Source: Cyclobacteriaceae bacterium (lineage in GTDB: Bacteria > Bacteroidota > Bacteroidia > Cytophagales > Cyclobacteriaceae). Taken from it: DNA of 64,000 nucleotides. The stretch spans positions 2,542,001 through 2,606,000 of the forward strand of contig CP129487.1 of assembly GCA_030584025.1 (NCBI GenBank), in the 5' to 3' direction. The notes under the pieces are model-generated. The model saw only the letters and a program-made list of their open reading frames with translations, did not search any database and had not been told where the DNA came from. Position 1 is the first letter of the stretch, and every line of letters begins with the position of its first letter. Shown here piece by piece: positions 7,002 to 17,400 of the stretch. The translations under genes were made by a program, and so were the position numbers.

Positions 7002-8243
7002 CTACCTATTCCTGATCTTCTTAAGGCCTAATTCACTTAACTGAAATCCAATTCGAACGTTCCAGCGACCCGGGTAAACGGGATCATTTATGTTTTTTAG
7101 CACGTTGTAGGCTATCAAAATGGTCATATCCAGCTTAGGATGCACTTCAAATCTACGACCTGCACCAATCAACCAGGCATCTTTCCAAATGCGCTGGGCA
7201 CCTGTTTCTGATCGATTTACACCTGGTGAATTGCGTGCATACTCCGTATACGCAAAGAGCTTATTCAGAGGCTCATAGCTCATAAATCCCTTGTATCCAA
7301 ACACATCGGGAGCAAATGAAACCTGATTTTGGCTAAAGGTTTGACGATATAGCCCGCCAAATCCTAAAATAAACTTGCTAGTAAACTTATATCCCACCAT
7401 AGGAGAAATATCCACTGAAACAGGTTCAATACTTATAACCTGAGAATTAAGGGAAAGAAACAGGCGTTCTCGGATACCTTTACCCTTGAGGGAACTTCGT
7501 TTAATGGCTGAACCAAGGTCATTTGAATTGGGGACAACAGAGAATTTTTTCATCAACCGATCCATATTCTTTTGAATCGGATCAAGCAATTCTGAATGCT
7601 CCGATAAATATTCCAATGCCAGCTCCTCTGCCTCTTTACGCGCCAAATTTTTTATGAATGCAGTGTCTTGTAGTTGATTTATTGAAACATGGTCATTCCT
7701 CCAAGGATCCAGACTTTCCTTCTGAGCTTGAATATCTTTAAGGTCTTGTATTTGTTCAATGGAGCTAACCTTCTCTAAGGCTTTTTCATTGAACATGCTG
7801 ATAACTCCACTTTTTAATGAATCCTCATCGAAATCGCGCAACTGATCCTTATACCCGCTTACTTTTTCAACACCATCCCCAATACCAGATGATCGAATAA
7901 CCGCCTCAGCTCTATTTCTGATTTCGGCTGTATCCAATAACATCTCCTCCATATTTTGCTTGATCAAAGAGTCAATACGAGCTGAATCAAGAGCCAAACG
8001 CTCAAGGCCATTTGAAGCCAATAGGCTATCATAGTGTTTCTGCAATTGCGTTTCGTACGCCTTGGCTTGTTGCAGGCTATCCTCCTTAAAAAACTTACGG
8101 TATAAGCGTAATTTATTCTTACCCGATTTAGCCTGCTCAATCTTCGCAAGATGCTTTTGGCTCAGCTTAACATCAAAAGGAACTTGCGCCACTGCATGTA
8201 GTACCCAGAGAAAAAATAATACTATGGGAAAAATCCTGCTCAT
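7002..8243 (-). CDS. Secreted protein with helical N-domain and outer-membrane barrel-like C-domain
   Basis: The signal peptide ends WVLHAVAQ. Residues of about 20-240 are highly charged and helical (KHLAKIEQAKSGKNKLRLYRK and similar). From about 260 to 413 the chain becomes alternating polar/hydrophobic (VGYKFTSKFILGFGGLYRQT, WNVRIGFQLSEL), as in beta-barrel proteins. I do not recognise a named family. It overlaps the preceding gene by 4 bp (ATGA) and is the last of six tightly packed genes starting with the SpvB-like and RHS proteins. Its position suggests an envelope component that serves those proteins, for example in display or export; this is inference. Confidence 0.6.
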   Translation of the reverse strand: MSRIFPIVLFFLWVLHAVAQVPFDVKLSQKHLAKIEQAKSGKNKLRLYRKFFKEDSLQQAKAYETQLQKHYDSLLASNGLERLALDSARIDSLIKQNMEEMLLDTAEIRNRAEAVIRSSGIGDGVEKVSGYKDQLRDFDEDSLKSGVISMFNEKALEKVSSIEQIQDLKDIQAQKESLDPWRNDHVSINQLQDTAFIKNLARKEAEELALEYLSEHSELLDPIQKNMDRLMKKFSVVPNSNDLGSAIKRSSLKGKGIRERLFLSLNSQVISIEPVSVDISPMVGYKFTSKFILGFGGLYRQTFSQNQVSFAPDVFGYKGFMSYEPLNKLFAYTEYARNSPGVNRSETGAQRIWKDAWLIGAGRRFEVHPKLDMTILIAYNVLKNINDPVYPGRWNVRIGFQLSELGLKKIRNR

Positions 8244-8812
8244 ACCCGCTTTTTAAAAGCATATCCAACACATATTCCAATCCCTTGTCTAAAATTTTTT
8301 CCATAATCTGTATTAAAATGCCGTTCATTAAATTCATGCAAAGGAATATTAGGTGTATATAATAGTTTAAAAATCAAACCCCCGGAAGGCTTTTGGAAAC
8401 GATATCCAAATGCTGGCGTAAGTAAAATCGTGCTATTTTGGATGTTCTTAAAGCTAATTTCCGTTCCATTCACGTACCCAACAGAAAATCCAAATTCTAC
8501 ATGGTGATCGGAGCCAACAAAATTGTACGCACTTAACCCAACAGGTATGGCTAAAAAATTTAAGTAACGTTCCTCACCATTAATTTTCCAGTTGTGACTG
8601 ATAAATTTACCAAAACCAATCCCTCCACGAACATGAACATTAAATCTTCCAACTTTCCACAGCAAGTACTCGGCATTAACGGTATAAAATTGTACACCGG
8701 CACCTCCCAATTCACCATAAGCTGTCCAAGTGCCGATCTGTGCTTCTTCTATTTGCTGGGCCTCAGCAAATACAAAGCAACCAAGCCCTATTAGTAAAAG
8801 AACTGTTTTCAT
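8240..8812 (-). CDS. Outer-membrane beta-barrel-like protein (190 aa)
   Basis: A signal peptide (MKTVLLLIGLGCFVFAEAQ) is followed by about eight alternating strands (AYGELGGAGVQFYTVNAEYL, VHVRGGIGFGKF, VEFGFSVGYVNG, GIGICVGYAFKKRV), ending in an aromatic/basic strand. The length fits a small 8-strand barrel of the PorT/OmpW-like type common in Bacteroidota. It begins 3 bp after the upstream lipoprotein gene and overlaps the downstream gene by 4 bp, so it is translationally coupled within the RHS operon. No specific function is recognisable. Confidence 0.65.
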   Translation of the reverse strand: MKTVLLLIGLGCFVFAEAQQIEEAQIGTWTAYGELGGAGVQFYTVNAEYLLWKVGRFNVHVRGGIGFGKFISHNWKINGEERYLNFLAIPVGLSAYNFVGSDHHVEFGFSVGYVNGTEISFKNIQNSTILLTPAFGYRFQKPSGGLIFKLLYTPNIPLHEFNERHFNTDYGKNFRQGIGICVGYAFKKRV

Positions 8813-8815
8813 ACA

Positions 8816-9640
8816 CTATTCCTCTCGCAAGGTTCTGAAATTAAGGTTACCGTTTTCCACATAAACTTTTTGCCCAGGCAACTTGCCCGATATTTTCAAA
8901 CCCACTTCTATGACTTTATCAGGATAAGGAAAAGCTGAGGTAATTACCGCACCAAATAAATCTTCTATTCCTTCGGTATATTGAACTCCCTTTGAGTTGG
9001 TGAAAGTCACACCGTCAGTTACATTATACAATTCAATGTTTACAAGGTTATCCTCCCCCTCCCAAAAACCCCGTATTTCATAAGTGATGTAATAGTACTT
9101 AGGAAAATCGCTCAGGTTAATGTTGGGCACGTTTCCTGCTAAACTTATTGTCTCTGTTCCAGAGACGGAAAGAACATCCGGTAATTTAAACGATTGGTTC
9201 AGGTTAACGAGCGCTGACTTTTTTGTATAAATTTCAGTGTTATATACTACTTCATTGACTTTGTCTGGATAAATATCATAGTACAAGGCATCTTTCTTGA
9301 GAAGGTGGCCATCACCATCCAGGTCATGCCCGATGGATAGCCTGAGACCTTTTTCCTTATCTGACCGTTCATAATTCCGGTAAGGTTCATACTCAATTTT
9401 GCTTTGTACACCATTACTTGGCGCCTTGTGGCAATGGTATTGAAAATCCGTTATTTCAGCCTCATCCAACACACCATTATGGTTCTCGTCTAAACCGGTT
9501 GCAACCCTTACGCCACCATAAACACAAGCATCGCTAATTGATTCGTTAAACATTTCCAACAAAACCTTTGGTTCATCTTCACTAAAAAGTGAGCAGGAAG
9601 TGATAATGAATCCTAATATAGATTTATAAATGAACCTCAT
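8816..9640 (-). CDS. Lipoprotein with DUF7151-like motif
   Basis: The 274-aa protein has a lipobox ending at Cys16 (FIITSC). Residues near 39-75 contain YGGVRVATGLDENHNG followed by LDEAEI and a CH-containing end. This is the compact DUF7151-type unit with an EF-hand-like Asp/Asn loop (D-E-N-H-N-G-V-L-D) that probably binds calcium. The remainder is predicted beta-rich with no recognised domain. The gene lies 13 bp after the 177-aa lipoprotein gene and 3 bp before the barrel gene in the RHS operon. It probably works at the cell surface or in the periplasm with its operon partners; a precise role cannot be read from sequence. Confidence 0.65.
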   Translation of the reverse strand: MRFIYKSILGFIITSCSLFSEDEPKVLLEMFNESISDACVYGGVRVATGLDENHNGVLDEAEITDFQYHCHKAPSNGVQSKIEYEPYRNYERSDKEKGLRLSIGHDLDGDGHLLKKDALYYDIYPDKVNEVVYNTEIYTKKSALVNLNQSFKLPDVLSVSGTETISLAGNVPNINLSDFPKYYYITYEIRGFWEGEDNLVNIELYNVTDGVTFTNSKGVQYTEGIEDLFGAVITSAFPYPDKVIEVGLKISGKLPGQKVYVENGNLNFRTLREE

Positions 9641-9653
9641 TAATTATTGAGAA

Positions 9654-10187
9654 CTACTTTGTACATAAAAAAACATTTAAACTATCTGGTTTTGGTGAAA
9701 ATTCTCTAAATCTGTAAACATGATTTACACTTTTTTTTTCAGTGCCATCTAATCGACTAGACTCAATGATAATAAATGTTGTGTCATTTAAGATCTTACC
9801 TGACTCTCTATAAACTAACAAAGGCCCATTTCCAGGATACCACATCTCAATAGTTATATCTTTCTCATCAACATCAAAGACACCCCAAAAAAATTTAATT
9901 TTCCTAACCTTTTCAATGAATATACTATCGTAGAATAATTTTTCTCTTTCTTTAATTTCAGTAATTGGAAATGCGCCAAAAGAATGAATCACGCCATTTT
10001 GATATAAAAAAAAAGCCGCGGTGTTTTCACTGGATTTGTCTTTTGAAACATAATAATAACCATCAAGCCTAAGTGAGTAATTATTAAATGACTTACATTC
10101 TAAAGTTAGTTCCTCATCTGGTCCCAGCACATGCTTACAACCGCTTAAGGCTAGGAATAAAATTAAAAGAATACTTACCCTTACCAT
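9654..10187 (-). CDS. Lipoprotein overlapping the RHS gene; candidate immunity protein
   Basis: The 177-aa protein has a lipobox at Cys17 (LFLALSGC). The mature part is beta-rich and aromatic (RLDGYYYVSKDKSS, AAFFLYQNG), with no recognised family. Its start overlaps the end of the RHS gene by 7 bp. Both this gene and the RHS C-terminal tip are clearly richer in AT than the RHS core. In polymorphic toxin systems the gene immediately after the toxin tip is usually the immunity gene, and tip and immunity are exchanged together. I infer that role here. A lipid anchor would place it in the periplasm or at the membrane, which fits only if the toxin acts there. Confidence 0.6.
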   Translation of the reverse strand: MVRVSILLILFLALSGCKHVLGPDEELTLECKSFNNYSLRLDGYYYVSKDKSSENTAAFFLYQNGVIHSFGAFPITEIKEREKLFYDSIFIEKVRKIKFFWGVFDVDEKDITIEMWYPGNGPLLVYRESGKILNDTTFIIIESSRLDGTEKKSVNHVYRFREFSPKPDSLNVFLCTK

Positions 10188-13100
10188 CCTGTTCCTGTTG
10201 AAGAAGAATATTCCAAAAATAACTGAGTGTTACCAGGCATTACCCTAAACCAGGGACTCCCAATTAAACTATGAAATGAGTTCTGAATGGGTGCCCTTAT
10301 ATACTGCTCACTATTAATTCCGAATTTAAAGTTACCAAATCCAATATAACCTAACCCTAGTCTAAACTGATCTGGATCAAATGGTGCATTTTTTATATAT
10401 GTTCCTTTATTACCTCCAATAAGGAGATCAACACCAGACGGATTTTTATCTGGCATACCAGTTGCTAAATTAAAACCAAAATTGAATGCTCCAAATCGTG
10501 CATTAAAAGCCTCAGTCCTAAATCCATCTCTTGAATCCCCGATATGCTGGGGATGAATATTAAAAGGATCTAATCCTTTAGTAATCCAGTTTGGATACCA
10601 ATCATTCTCATTCCTGATATTTAGCAATGGCCCACCCAAGGTTATTGTTCCAGTTCCTTGAGAAGTTAAGCCGCTACTATAATCCTTACTTTCTATAGAC
10701 AAGACACCGAAGTAACTCGTTTCTCTACCAGTTCGTGTCTCCACAATTGGTTTTTGTTGAAGCGCATCGTACCCCCAAAGCGTTGCACCAAAGCTCTGCC
10801 TATAACTGAATGGAAAAACCTTAGGTACGCCAATTGAAATATCAAAACCAATCCCTGTTCTATGAGTTCCATGTGCATAGTTAATATTAAATGCAATTGG
10901 AGAAATATATTTCATAAAATCATATCTTATAGATTCAAGGCCTTCTAATTCGATTGCATCAATTAACCTATTCTCACTAAATGCATAAGTAGAATTATAG
11001 TAGAACTTTTCAGATAATGGATCCACTGATCCAAACCTGCCAATGGCCGGGTCGTGTATGCGGTATTTATACTGGTACCAGCCCAGATCAAACCCATCCT
11101 GCACTTCCTGCTCCTGGAAGGTGTATTTGTTTTTGGTTCGGGCCAGGTCAAGGGTTTGTTTCTGATAACTCAACGGCCGTATGGGTAGCCCAAACGGGTA
11201 ATAATCGCTGGTTTGCACTACCTGTAACGCCCGTTGGTTTTTTTCGTGTACAATTTCAACATCATCGAAATACACCGTGGTACCGGTTGTTTCATTGGCC
11301 ACATAGGCGTACATATATCCCGTAGTACTGCCGGCAGGCAGGGCAATGGTCAGGTCAATTTGCAAGGCTTCAAATGCCACCGCTGATGTGGTGCTGATGG
11401 CATGGTACCCAAACTGCGACCAGGTGTAGGTAGAGTTGAAAATGAAGTAGCAGAGGTAGGCTTTTGGCGCCCCAGCATTCGGGTTAGCAGTAGCGCCAAT
11501 AACCGCATTATTCAAGGCACTATAAGCGGTTGATGTTTCGCCCGTTGGCATTACCTGGAAGGCTGAGGTTACCGCTGCGGCCAATACGGATGGGATTATT
11601 TTTGTACCACTAACTGAGCCTGTATAGCGTGAATGCGCCATCAGCCTTACCTTGTCGCCCGGTTGTACGGTTAACATTTTGGCTGGGCCAACAGCCCCGT
11701 TCAACCCGGCCGCATATTGAGGGTTAGGTACTTCGTAGCTTTTGGCAGTGCGGTTATACCCGGTAATGCGGGTTATGTTTTTAAATCCGTCAACATTCTT
11801 CTCTTGCTGATCCCGCTCGGGCTCCAGGGTTGCCTTGTACGCATCGGTAACTTTCAAAGATCCAAACACCACACGTACATTTCGCTGATGGTCTTTAAGG
11901 AAGTACTCATATTCGTAAGTTCCGTTGCGTTTAACCGCCCGTCCTTCATCGGTGAGTACAAAGGCCAGTTGTCCATCCTGGTAGTGAATGCCGCCAACGT
12001 AATCAGTTGTAGAATGTGCTGTTGCATTTCCGGTACGCACCACGGTGCGTAGTTTATTGCCGAGGGCATCGTAGGTATAATCAATAATACGATTGCCACC
12101 GAATTTGATTTGTGTGGGCAGGTTTAAGTGGTTGTATTTTATCTCTTCAATTCCCTTGTTCAGGTCGTATGTCATGTTGCCATTGGCATCATACCCATAC
12201 TCGGTAATGCCCAGCGTGTGGCTTACTTCTGTAAAACCAAAGTCAGGGTTATTGGCCGAGGCAGCCCAATAGGCTGCTGTTTGATCATGAACATTTTGTA
12301 ACCGGTTACCTGTATAGGTATAACCAAGTTGGTCTATGGTGGCCGTGCTGGTTCCTATTTGCCCGGTTCGAACCAGGTTTTGAATATTACCATTATTATC
12401 GTACCCGGCCGTTTCATTAAACCGGCCTGCGTTTCCGTTCCATACATTACTGTTTTTTTGTGCATAGTATGCCAATTCCATACGGCTCCATGCGTCATAC
12501 TTGTACCGGTATATTCTTTCTTGTGGTGCATCTTTCAGGTTGTTAGTCTTCCAACGGATAGCGGAAATATTACCATTATACAGTTTATCTGCATTGGTTC
12601 CACCAACATTAACCGTTTCCTGGTTGTAAATGATATCCATGCCGAACAGGTCATTGGTATCATCATTCGTGGCTCCGTTATCATTTGTCAACGTGCCGTT
12701 ATTGATATTCGTCAGCCAGCCCCGGATATTATAACGGTAATCAACCGATTGTAAAAAGGTAGTGCCATTATTTTCTGAATGTAAGTTCTTCTCAATCAAC
12801 TGACCCAATTCATTGTAGACATGAGAAGCCACCAGTATACGGGGTCCACTATCAAAAGTCTGAAAGACATTTTTCAACCTACCGGCATGGTCGTACGTGA
12901 ATTCGCTAAGCCGCGTTAGCCCGCCCATGCTACTGGTATGCACATGCAAGGTTTTTACGGTTCGGCCTGCAAAGTCTATATCATGGGTAATGCGGTCGCG
13001 ACCGCCAATATTATTTTCAGCAATTACTTGAACAGCATTGTACTGCTTGTCGTAATACGTAACTGTATTTAACCAACGGTCATCACCTGGTACATAAGTT

Positions 13101-14425
13101 TTGGTACCTGTTGTATAACCCTTTGCTATTGTAAGGGTTTGAGCAACAGGCAAAAACCCGGTTTCAGAAACGTAGTTGTAGTTTGTTCCTGCTACCTCAT
13201 CCCAGCCTGAATAATTTTTAAAAGAATAGTCATCATAATAAGTAATGGTGAGCGGTGCGTTATGAACAGGAAAGGCAGTGTTGGTATAACCGATTGAATT
13301 ATTTTGTCTTACTTCAAAAAACCGGCTATTTATTGCATCAATGGTATTTTGAAAGAAAGTTCTTGAGCCCTTTATAGAGCCAGTAAGAATCGGTCGGTTA
13401 AGTTCATCATACTTTGTGTACGACCACATATCTCCAATCCGTTGCTTAGCATCTTGTGTAAGAATTAATCTGTCCCATTTGTCATAGATGTTGTACACCC
13501 AGCCCGAACCAGGTACTTTTTTTTCAATAAGTCTACCTGACTGATCATACTTATATTGAAAGCACCAGGTGTCGAGAAATTGCTGCCTGCTGGCCCAAAA
13601 ATTATTGTACTCAACTAACCTGGAAGAAGCTTCTGGAGGGAAAACAAAAGTAATATTACCGGCATAATCGTAGATGTAATAAGTGTCGTGCCATAGTGTA
13701 CCGTCACCGGTTCGCTCCAGCAAAACCTGATTCTTAAAATTTTTGAATATCCTTTTGATTAAACCCTGCTCATCAACCATTTCACTAATTGCGAGTACAT
13801 TAGCCGGATAAGTTCCTATCCCAATCATAGGGAAACCTGTGCCTGAGTAGGTATACTTAAAAACTTCGCCTTCAGTATTAAATCTTAAGCTCTCAGTTAC
13901 AGGTTTATTTTCCTGTGACTCGTGCCAGCTCCATCCTGTACCCCATGTTTTTCGAATCTGATTTAATGGCGAATTGTCATATCGCAAAACGCTGTAAGAG
14001 TTTTGATCATGCGCAACTGCTTGTGTGTTTGAATAGAAGTTTGCTTGTTCATTAACGTAGTTAGATCTGTAGGTACCATATCCACTCGCATTATTGAATG
14101 TGTATGGAAGATACTTTTGAAGTTCGCGGCCGAAAGCATCATAGTGTTGAAACTGAATAACATCTTGTTTAGATGGGCTACCTTGTACCGTGATGCTTTG
14201 CACAGGTCTACCCATATCATCAACATAGGAATAGATCGTTGTTTTTTGTTCGACAGGCAAATTCGATACATTGTTTTCGCTCGTTACTCCTTTTACAAGC
14301 ATCTTCTCTGTTCGAACAAAATTTCGGTTCAGATCAGCAGGAGCATTAACCGGGGGTTGTGTCTGTGACCATACCATTGGGACGCCAGCCAACCAAATCA
14401 AAATGGAAATAAAACTTTGTTTCAT
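10181..14425 (-). CDS. RHS/YD-repeat protein with toxin-like C-terminal tip
   Basis: The 1414-aa protein has a signal peptide (to VPMVWSQ), a DUF6443-like N-domain (near residues 30-150, with YSYVDDMGRPVQSI and HYDAFGRELQKYLPY), and many YD repeats (YDYAGNITF, YDKWDRLIL, YDANGNMTY). The RHS-associated core ends near 1160 with IGRFGSVDPLSE and YAFSENRLIDAIELEG. The last 250 residues are unlike the core: glycine- and aromatic-rich strands (GIGFDISIG, FRTEAFNARFGAFNFGFN) that resemble the polymorphic toxin type 23 domain. Base composition drops sharply at about 11030: a 60-bp line on the core side is about 52% GC and one in the tip about 33%. The next gene overlaps by 7 bp and may encode immunity. 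Confidence 0.85.
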   Translation of the reverse strand: MKQSFISILIWLAGVPMVWSQTQPPVNAPADLNRNFVRTEKMLVKGVTSENNVSNLPVEQKTTIYSYVDDMGRPVQSITVQGSPSKQDVIQFQHYDAFGRELQKYLPYTFNNASGYGTYRSNYVNEQANFYSNTQAVAHDQNSYSVLRYDNSPLNQIRKTWGTGWSWHESQENKPVTESLRFNTEGEVFKYTYSGTGFPMIGIGTYPANVLAISEMVDEQGLIKRIFKNFKNQVLLERTGDGTLWHDTYYIYDYAGNITFVFPPEASSRLVEYNNFWASRQQFLDTWCFQYKYDQSGRLIEKKVPGSGWVYNIYDKWDRLILTQDAKQRIGDMWSYTKYDELNRPILTGSIKGSRTFFQNTIDAINSRFFEVRQNNSIGYTNTAFPVHNAPLTITYYDDYSFKNYSGWDEVAGTNYNYVSETGFLPVAQTLTIAKGYTTGTKTYVPGDDRWLNTVTYYDKQYNAVQVIAENNIGGRDRITHDIDFAGRTVKTLHVHTSSMGGLTRLSEFTYDHAGRLKNVFQTFDSGPRILVASHVYNELGQLIEKNLHSENNGTTFLQSVDYRYNIRGWLTNINNGTLTNDNGATNDDTNDLFGMDIIYNQETVNVGGTNADKLYNGNISAIRWKTNNLKDAPQERIYRYKYDAWSRMELAYYAQKNSNVWNGNAGRFNETAGYDNNGNIQNLVRTGQIGTSTATIDQLGYTYTGNRLQNVHDQTAAYWAASANNPDFGFTEVSHTLGITEYGYDANGNMTYDLNKGIEEIKYNHLNLPTQIKFGGNRIIDYTYDALGNKLRTVVRTGNATAHSTTDYVGGIHYQDGQLAFVLTDEGRAVKRNGTYEYEYFLKDHQRNVRVVFGSLKVTDAYKATLEPERDQQEKNVDGFKNITRITGYNRTAKSYEVPNPQYAAGLNGAVGPAKMLTVQPGDKVRLMAHSRYTGSVSGTKIIPSVLAAAVTSAFQVMPTGETSTAYSALNNAVIGATANPNAGAPKAYLCYFIFNSTYTWSQFGYHAISTTSAVAFEALQIDLTIALPAGSTTGYMYAYVANETTGTTVYFDDVEIVHEKNQRALQVVQTSDYYPFGLPIRPLSYQKQTLDLARTKNKYTFQEQEVQDGFDLGWYQYKYRIHDPAIGRFGSVDPLSEKFYYNSTYAFSENRLIDAIELEGLESIRYDFMKYISPIAFNINYAHGTHRTGIGFDISIGVPKVFPFSYRQSFGATLWGYDALQQKPIVETRTGRETSYFGVLSIESKDYSSGLTSQGTGTITLGGPLLNIRNENDWYPNWITKGLDPFNIHPQHIGDSRDGFRTEAFNARFGAFNFGFNLATGMPDKNPSGVDLLIGGNKGTYIKNAPFDPDQFRLGLGYIGFGNFKFGINSEQYIRAPIQNSFHSLIGSPWFRVMPGNTQLFLEYSSSTGTGW

Positions 14426-14429
14426 AGCA

Positions 14430-17400
14430 CTAGTTTTGATGCATTATTGGTCCGCCAAAACAATTAGGGTCGCTTCTGTATGTTGTGAGCCAAATTGACT
14501 GGGAAGTAACTTGATTGTTGCATGCACCACTGTAAGCTGTGCATCGAACCTCCCAATAACCCTCCTGATAAACAAAGCCTGGTGGAGCCTGAACAGGGGA
14601 TCCAGAAGCGTATGTGATCCATGAACCTCCATTGTAACGGTACTCCCAGGTAAAGGAATAAGGGGGACAGCCTAAGCGTACGGTTGCAGTGAAGGATGTT
14701 GGCTCAAAATTGTAATTACATAAGTCAATACTTGTTGGACCGGTGACACCAATAAGTATGGAGGGTGGACTATTTACAGTCATGGGATGCGTGATGGTGA
14801 CTGTTCCGTATTCCGGATTAGTTTTCTTCAACGTTACCGTGTAATTGCCGGGAATCTGATAAATGTGGCTTACAGATGTGGAAGTCCGAATATTACCATC
14901 ACCCATATTCCATTCGTAGGAGATTTGACCATACTCGAGGTCATCTGATGATGATAAATGCACAGACTGCCCCACAATGCCATAATTAGTTCCGGAAATT
15001 GATGTATTAAAACCTTTACTGGTTTTATAGTGATACCGATAACGTGCAGTAATATTTCCATCGTTGTCCTTTTCCAGCTTAAGTCGGTTTAACCGATCGT
15101 AATCGTAATAATACTTAATGGCATTTTGATCGGTTACATAGTTTAACCCTACCAACGGTTTGTGATTGTAAGAGAACGTTTGTGAAATCGATGAACCGGG
15201 GTTTACCGAAAATTGTGTTACAAGGGAATTATTGTGTCCCCAGGTATATTGCGTTTTAATACCATCCATCGATGTTTGCTGAAGCAGGTTACCGGTATTC
15301 TGTTGATAGCTATCAAAGGAATGAAGTAATCTCAAACGCGTATCAGCAGTAAACATACCATTACTCTCAACCTTTGACGTTTGATAAGCCGAAGGATTCA
15401 TAATTTCCTTAGTACCCCAAATTGTTTTTGGTTTAACAAAAATCGTAGGGCTTCCTTCACGGGTATATTTATAAACTACCGATGAAATCAATTTTTCATC
15501 ACTTTGCTCCCGAACAAAATTTTGAATTTCCACTGGCGATGTTATCTGATGATTATTGACCAGAGCTACCAATGCACCTGTTTCAGGTGATGCATTAGCT
15601 GCAATGTTCAGTTCACAATTGTAAAACTGGTCATAACAACTTTGCCAACAGTAATTTTGAACCTGTGGGTCAGGCTCTGTGTCACAACTCGCCATACAAT
15701 TATCATAGGTCTGCTGGCAATTAGCCATAGCAGTAGGTGTGTAATTATAATCAGGGTGTGTTACATACTTTGTTTTGGTAACAATTTTCGAACTAGGATC
15801 AGCCAGGTTATACTTGATACTTTCAATCTGTTGCAAATTCTGAGGATCATAAATAAACTCAGAAACAGTTATAAAAGAACCGATTGGTGTATTTTGAGAA
15901 TCAAATATAGTTTCAGTGGTTCTTTCAAGAACAATCCAATCGGCTGAGATTTTATATCGTCCATAGCGCTTTCGATTTTGCGGGGTTGGCTCAGTACCAG
16001 CAGAAAATCCATACATCACGGGGCTCAAGTAATTATGGAGGTTTATCCCATATTTGTTCAAAACCTTTTTAACCTGTTTACCATCATTATTATATACAAT
16101 ATGTTCCAATAGCATCCCCCTAAGGTGGTCTCTCATTTCCTTTCGTGGAAAAGGGAAAATGTCCATTGCAGTGTATGGGGCACTGTAGCTTGGGTTAGAA
16201 AACAAAGGGGTACGTTGATCTCGTGCATCTGGCTCATCAGCTGTAGGTGAATTGGAGCCAGTAAAAACAAAGTCTTCGTAACCATTATGATTATTTTTTA
16301 ACCCATTGTAAACCCGAACTTTTGGATAATAGGTTAAAGGACCTCTAAAAGATGATTCATTTTGCGGTCGGGAGGAAATAATCATATTTTTCATCCAACC
16401 TAAGGATGTTGTCCCGTCTAACATAGCTTCTTCAGCATGCAACTCATAGTTTGCATAGGATACAAATTGGCCTTCTGTTTGATTTATTGAGTTCAGGTAT
16501 TGAATTTCCTTCTGACTAATGAGATTTGCTTGCTCATTAAAATCAAGAATCCGTTGAAGTTGTGGCCCTAAAACGCTTCCAAATTGGAATTCCGTATACC
16601 CCTTAGTGGGATAAGTGATTCTTTTTAAAATACCTCGCGTTGGTACTCGCACACCACTTGCGTCAGCAGGATCATAACCACGATAAATCTTAGTCCTTTT
16701 TCCTGAATGAAGATCAAAGTCCAGCTCATTATTTGCATTTACTTTGGCAAACCGTAATCCATCGCTAAGTGGTGTTGTACGCCTTTGTAGCAAATTACGG
16801 CCATCATACAAAAATGAATAAAGAGGTACGTTGAGCCCACCGGTTTCATCTACAATGCCTTCCAGATAAAGTCTTTTAAAGTTATAGGCTTTAAGTCCCT
16901 CAAAAACAAACTTACGAAGGGTCTCATTACTTACTGTAGTTTCAGTATAGGCCTTTGCGTAATGTGGATAAAAGTAAGTGGAGCTTTGGCTATAGGAACT
17001 AATTTTTCTGATGGTAATTGCCTCTGAAATCCAAAAGAGATCGTTCTGTGCTTGTGAATCTGAAGTTTCTATAGTTGCATAGTTTAGTTTAATTGATTTT
17101 ACATACACATTATCCATATTCTGAAGATATACTCTTTCGTATTTAACGGCACCGGGTAAATCTTCGCGCGTTGAAGTTTGAAAAGTAATTTTGTTCCCAT
17201 TTGCAGCCACAATGGAATTTAAACGAATATTGCTTTCTGTGATTACAGAATGATTCATAAAAACACCTCCCGGATGAGCCGCATGAGATTCTGGCTTAAA
17301 GTAGTGATTTGTTTCTGCCTGTGGAACTCGGTTATTAACGGTGTTGAAATTTGGTAATGGTTCACCACTTCCATGCACCGGTTCTGTAAATTTCCTTAAA

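Noticed and set aside
11717..12754. Several plus-strand frames of 100-140 aa within the RHS gene
   Set aside because: They are antisense to YD repeats; repeated low-complexity YD coding often leaves long open antisense frames.
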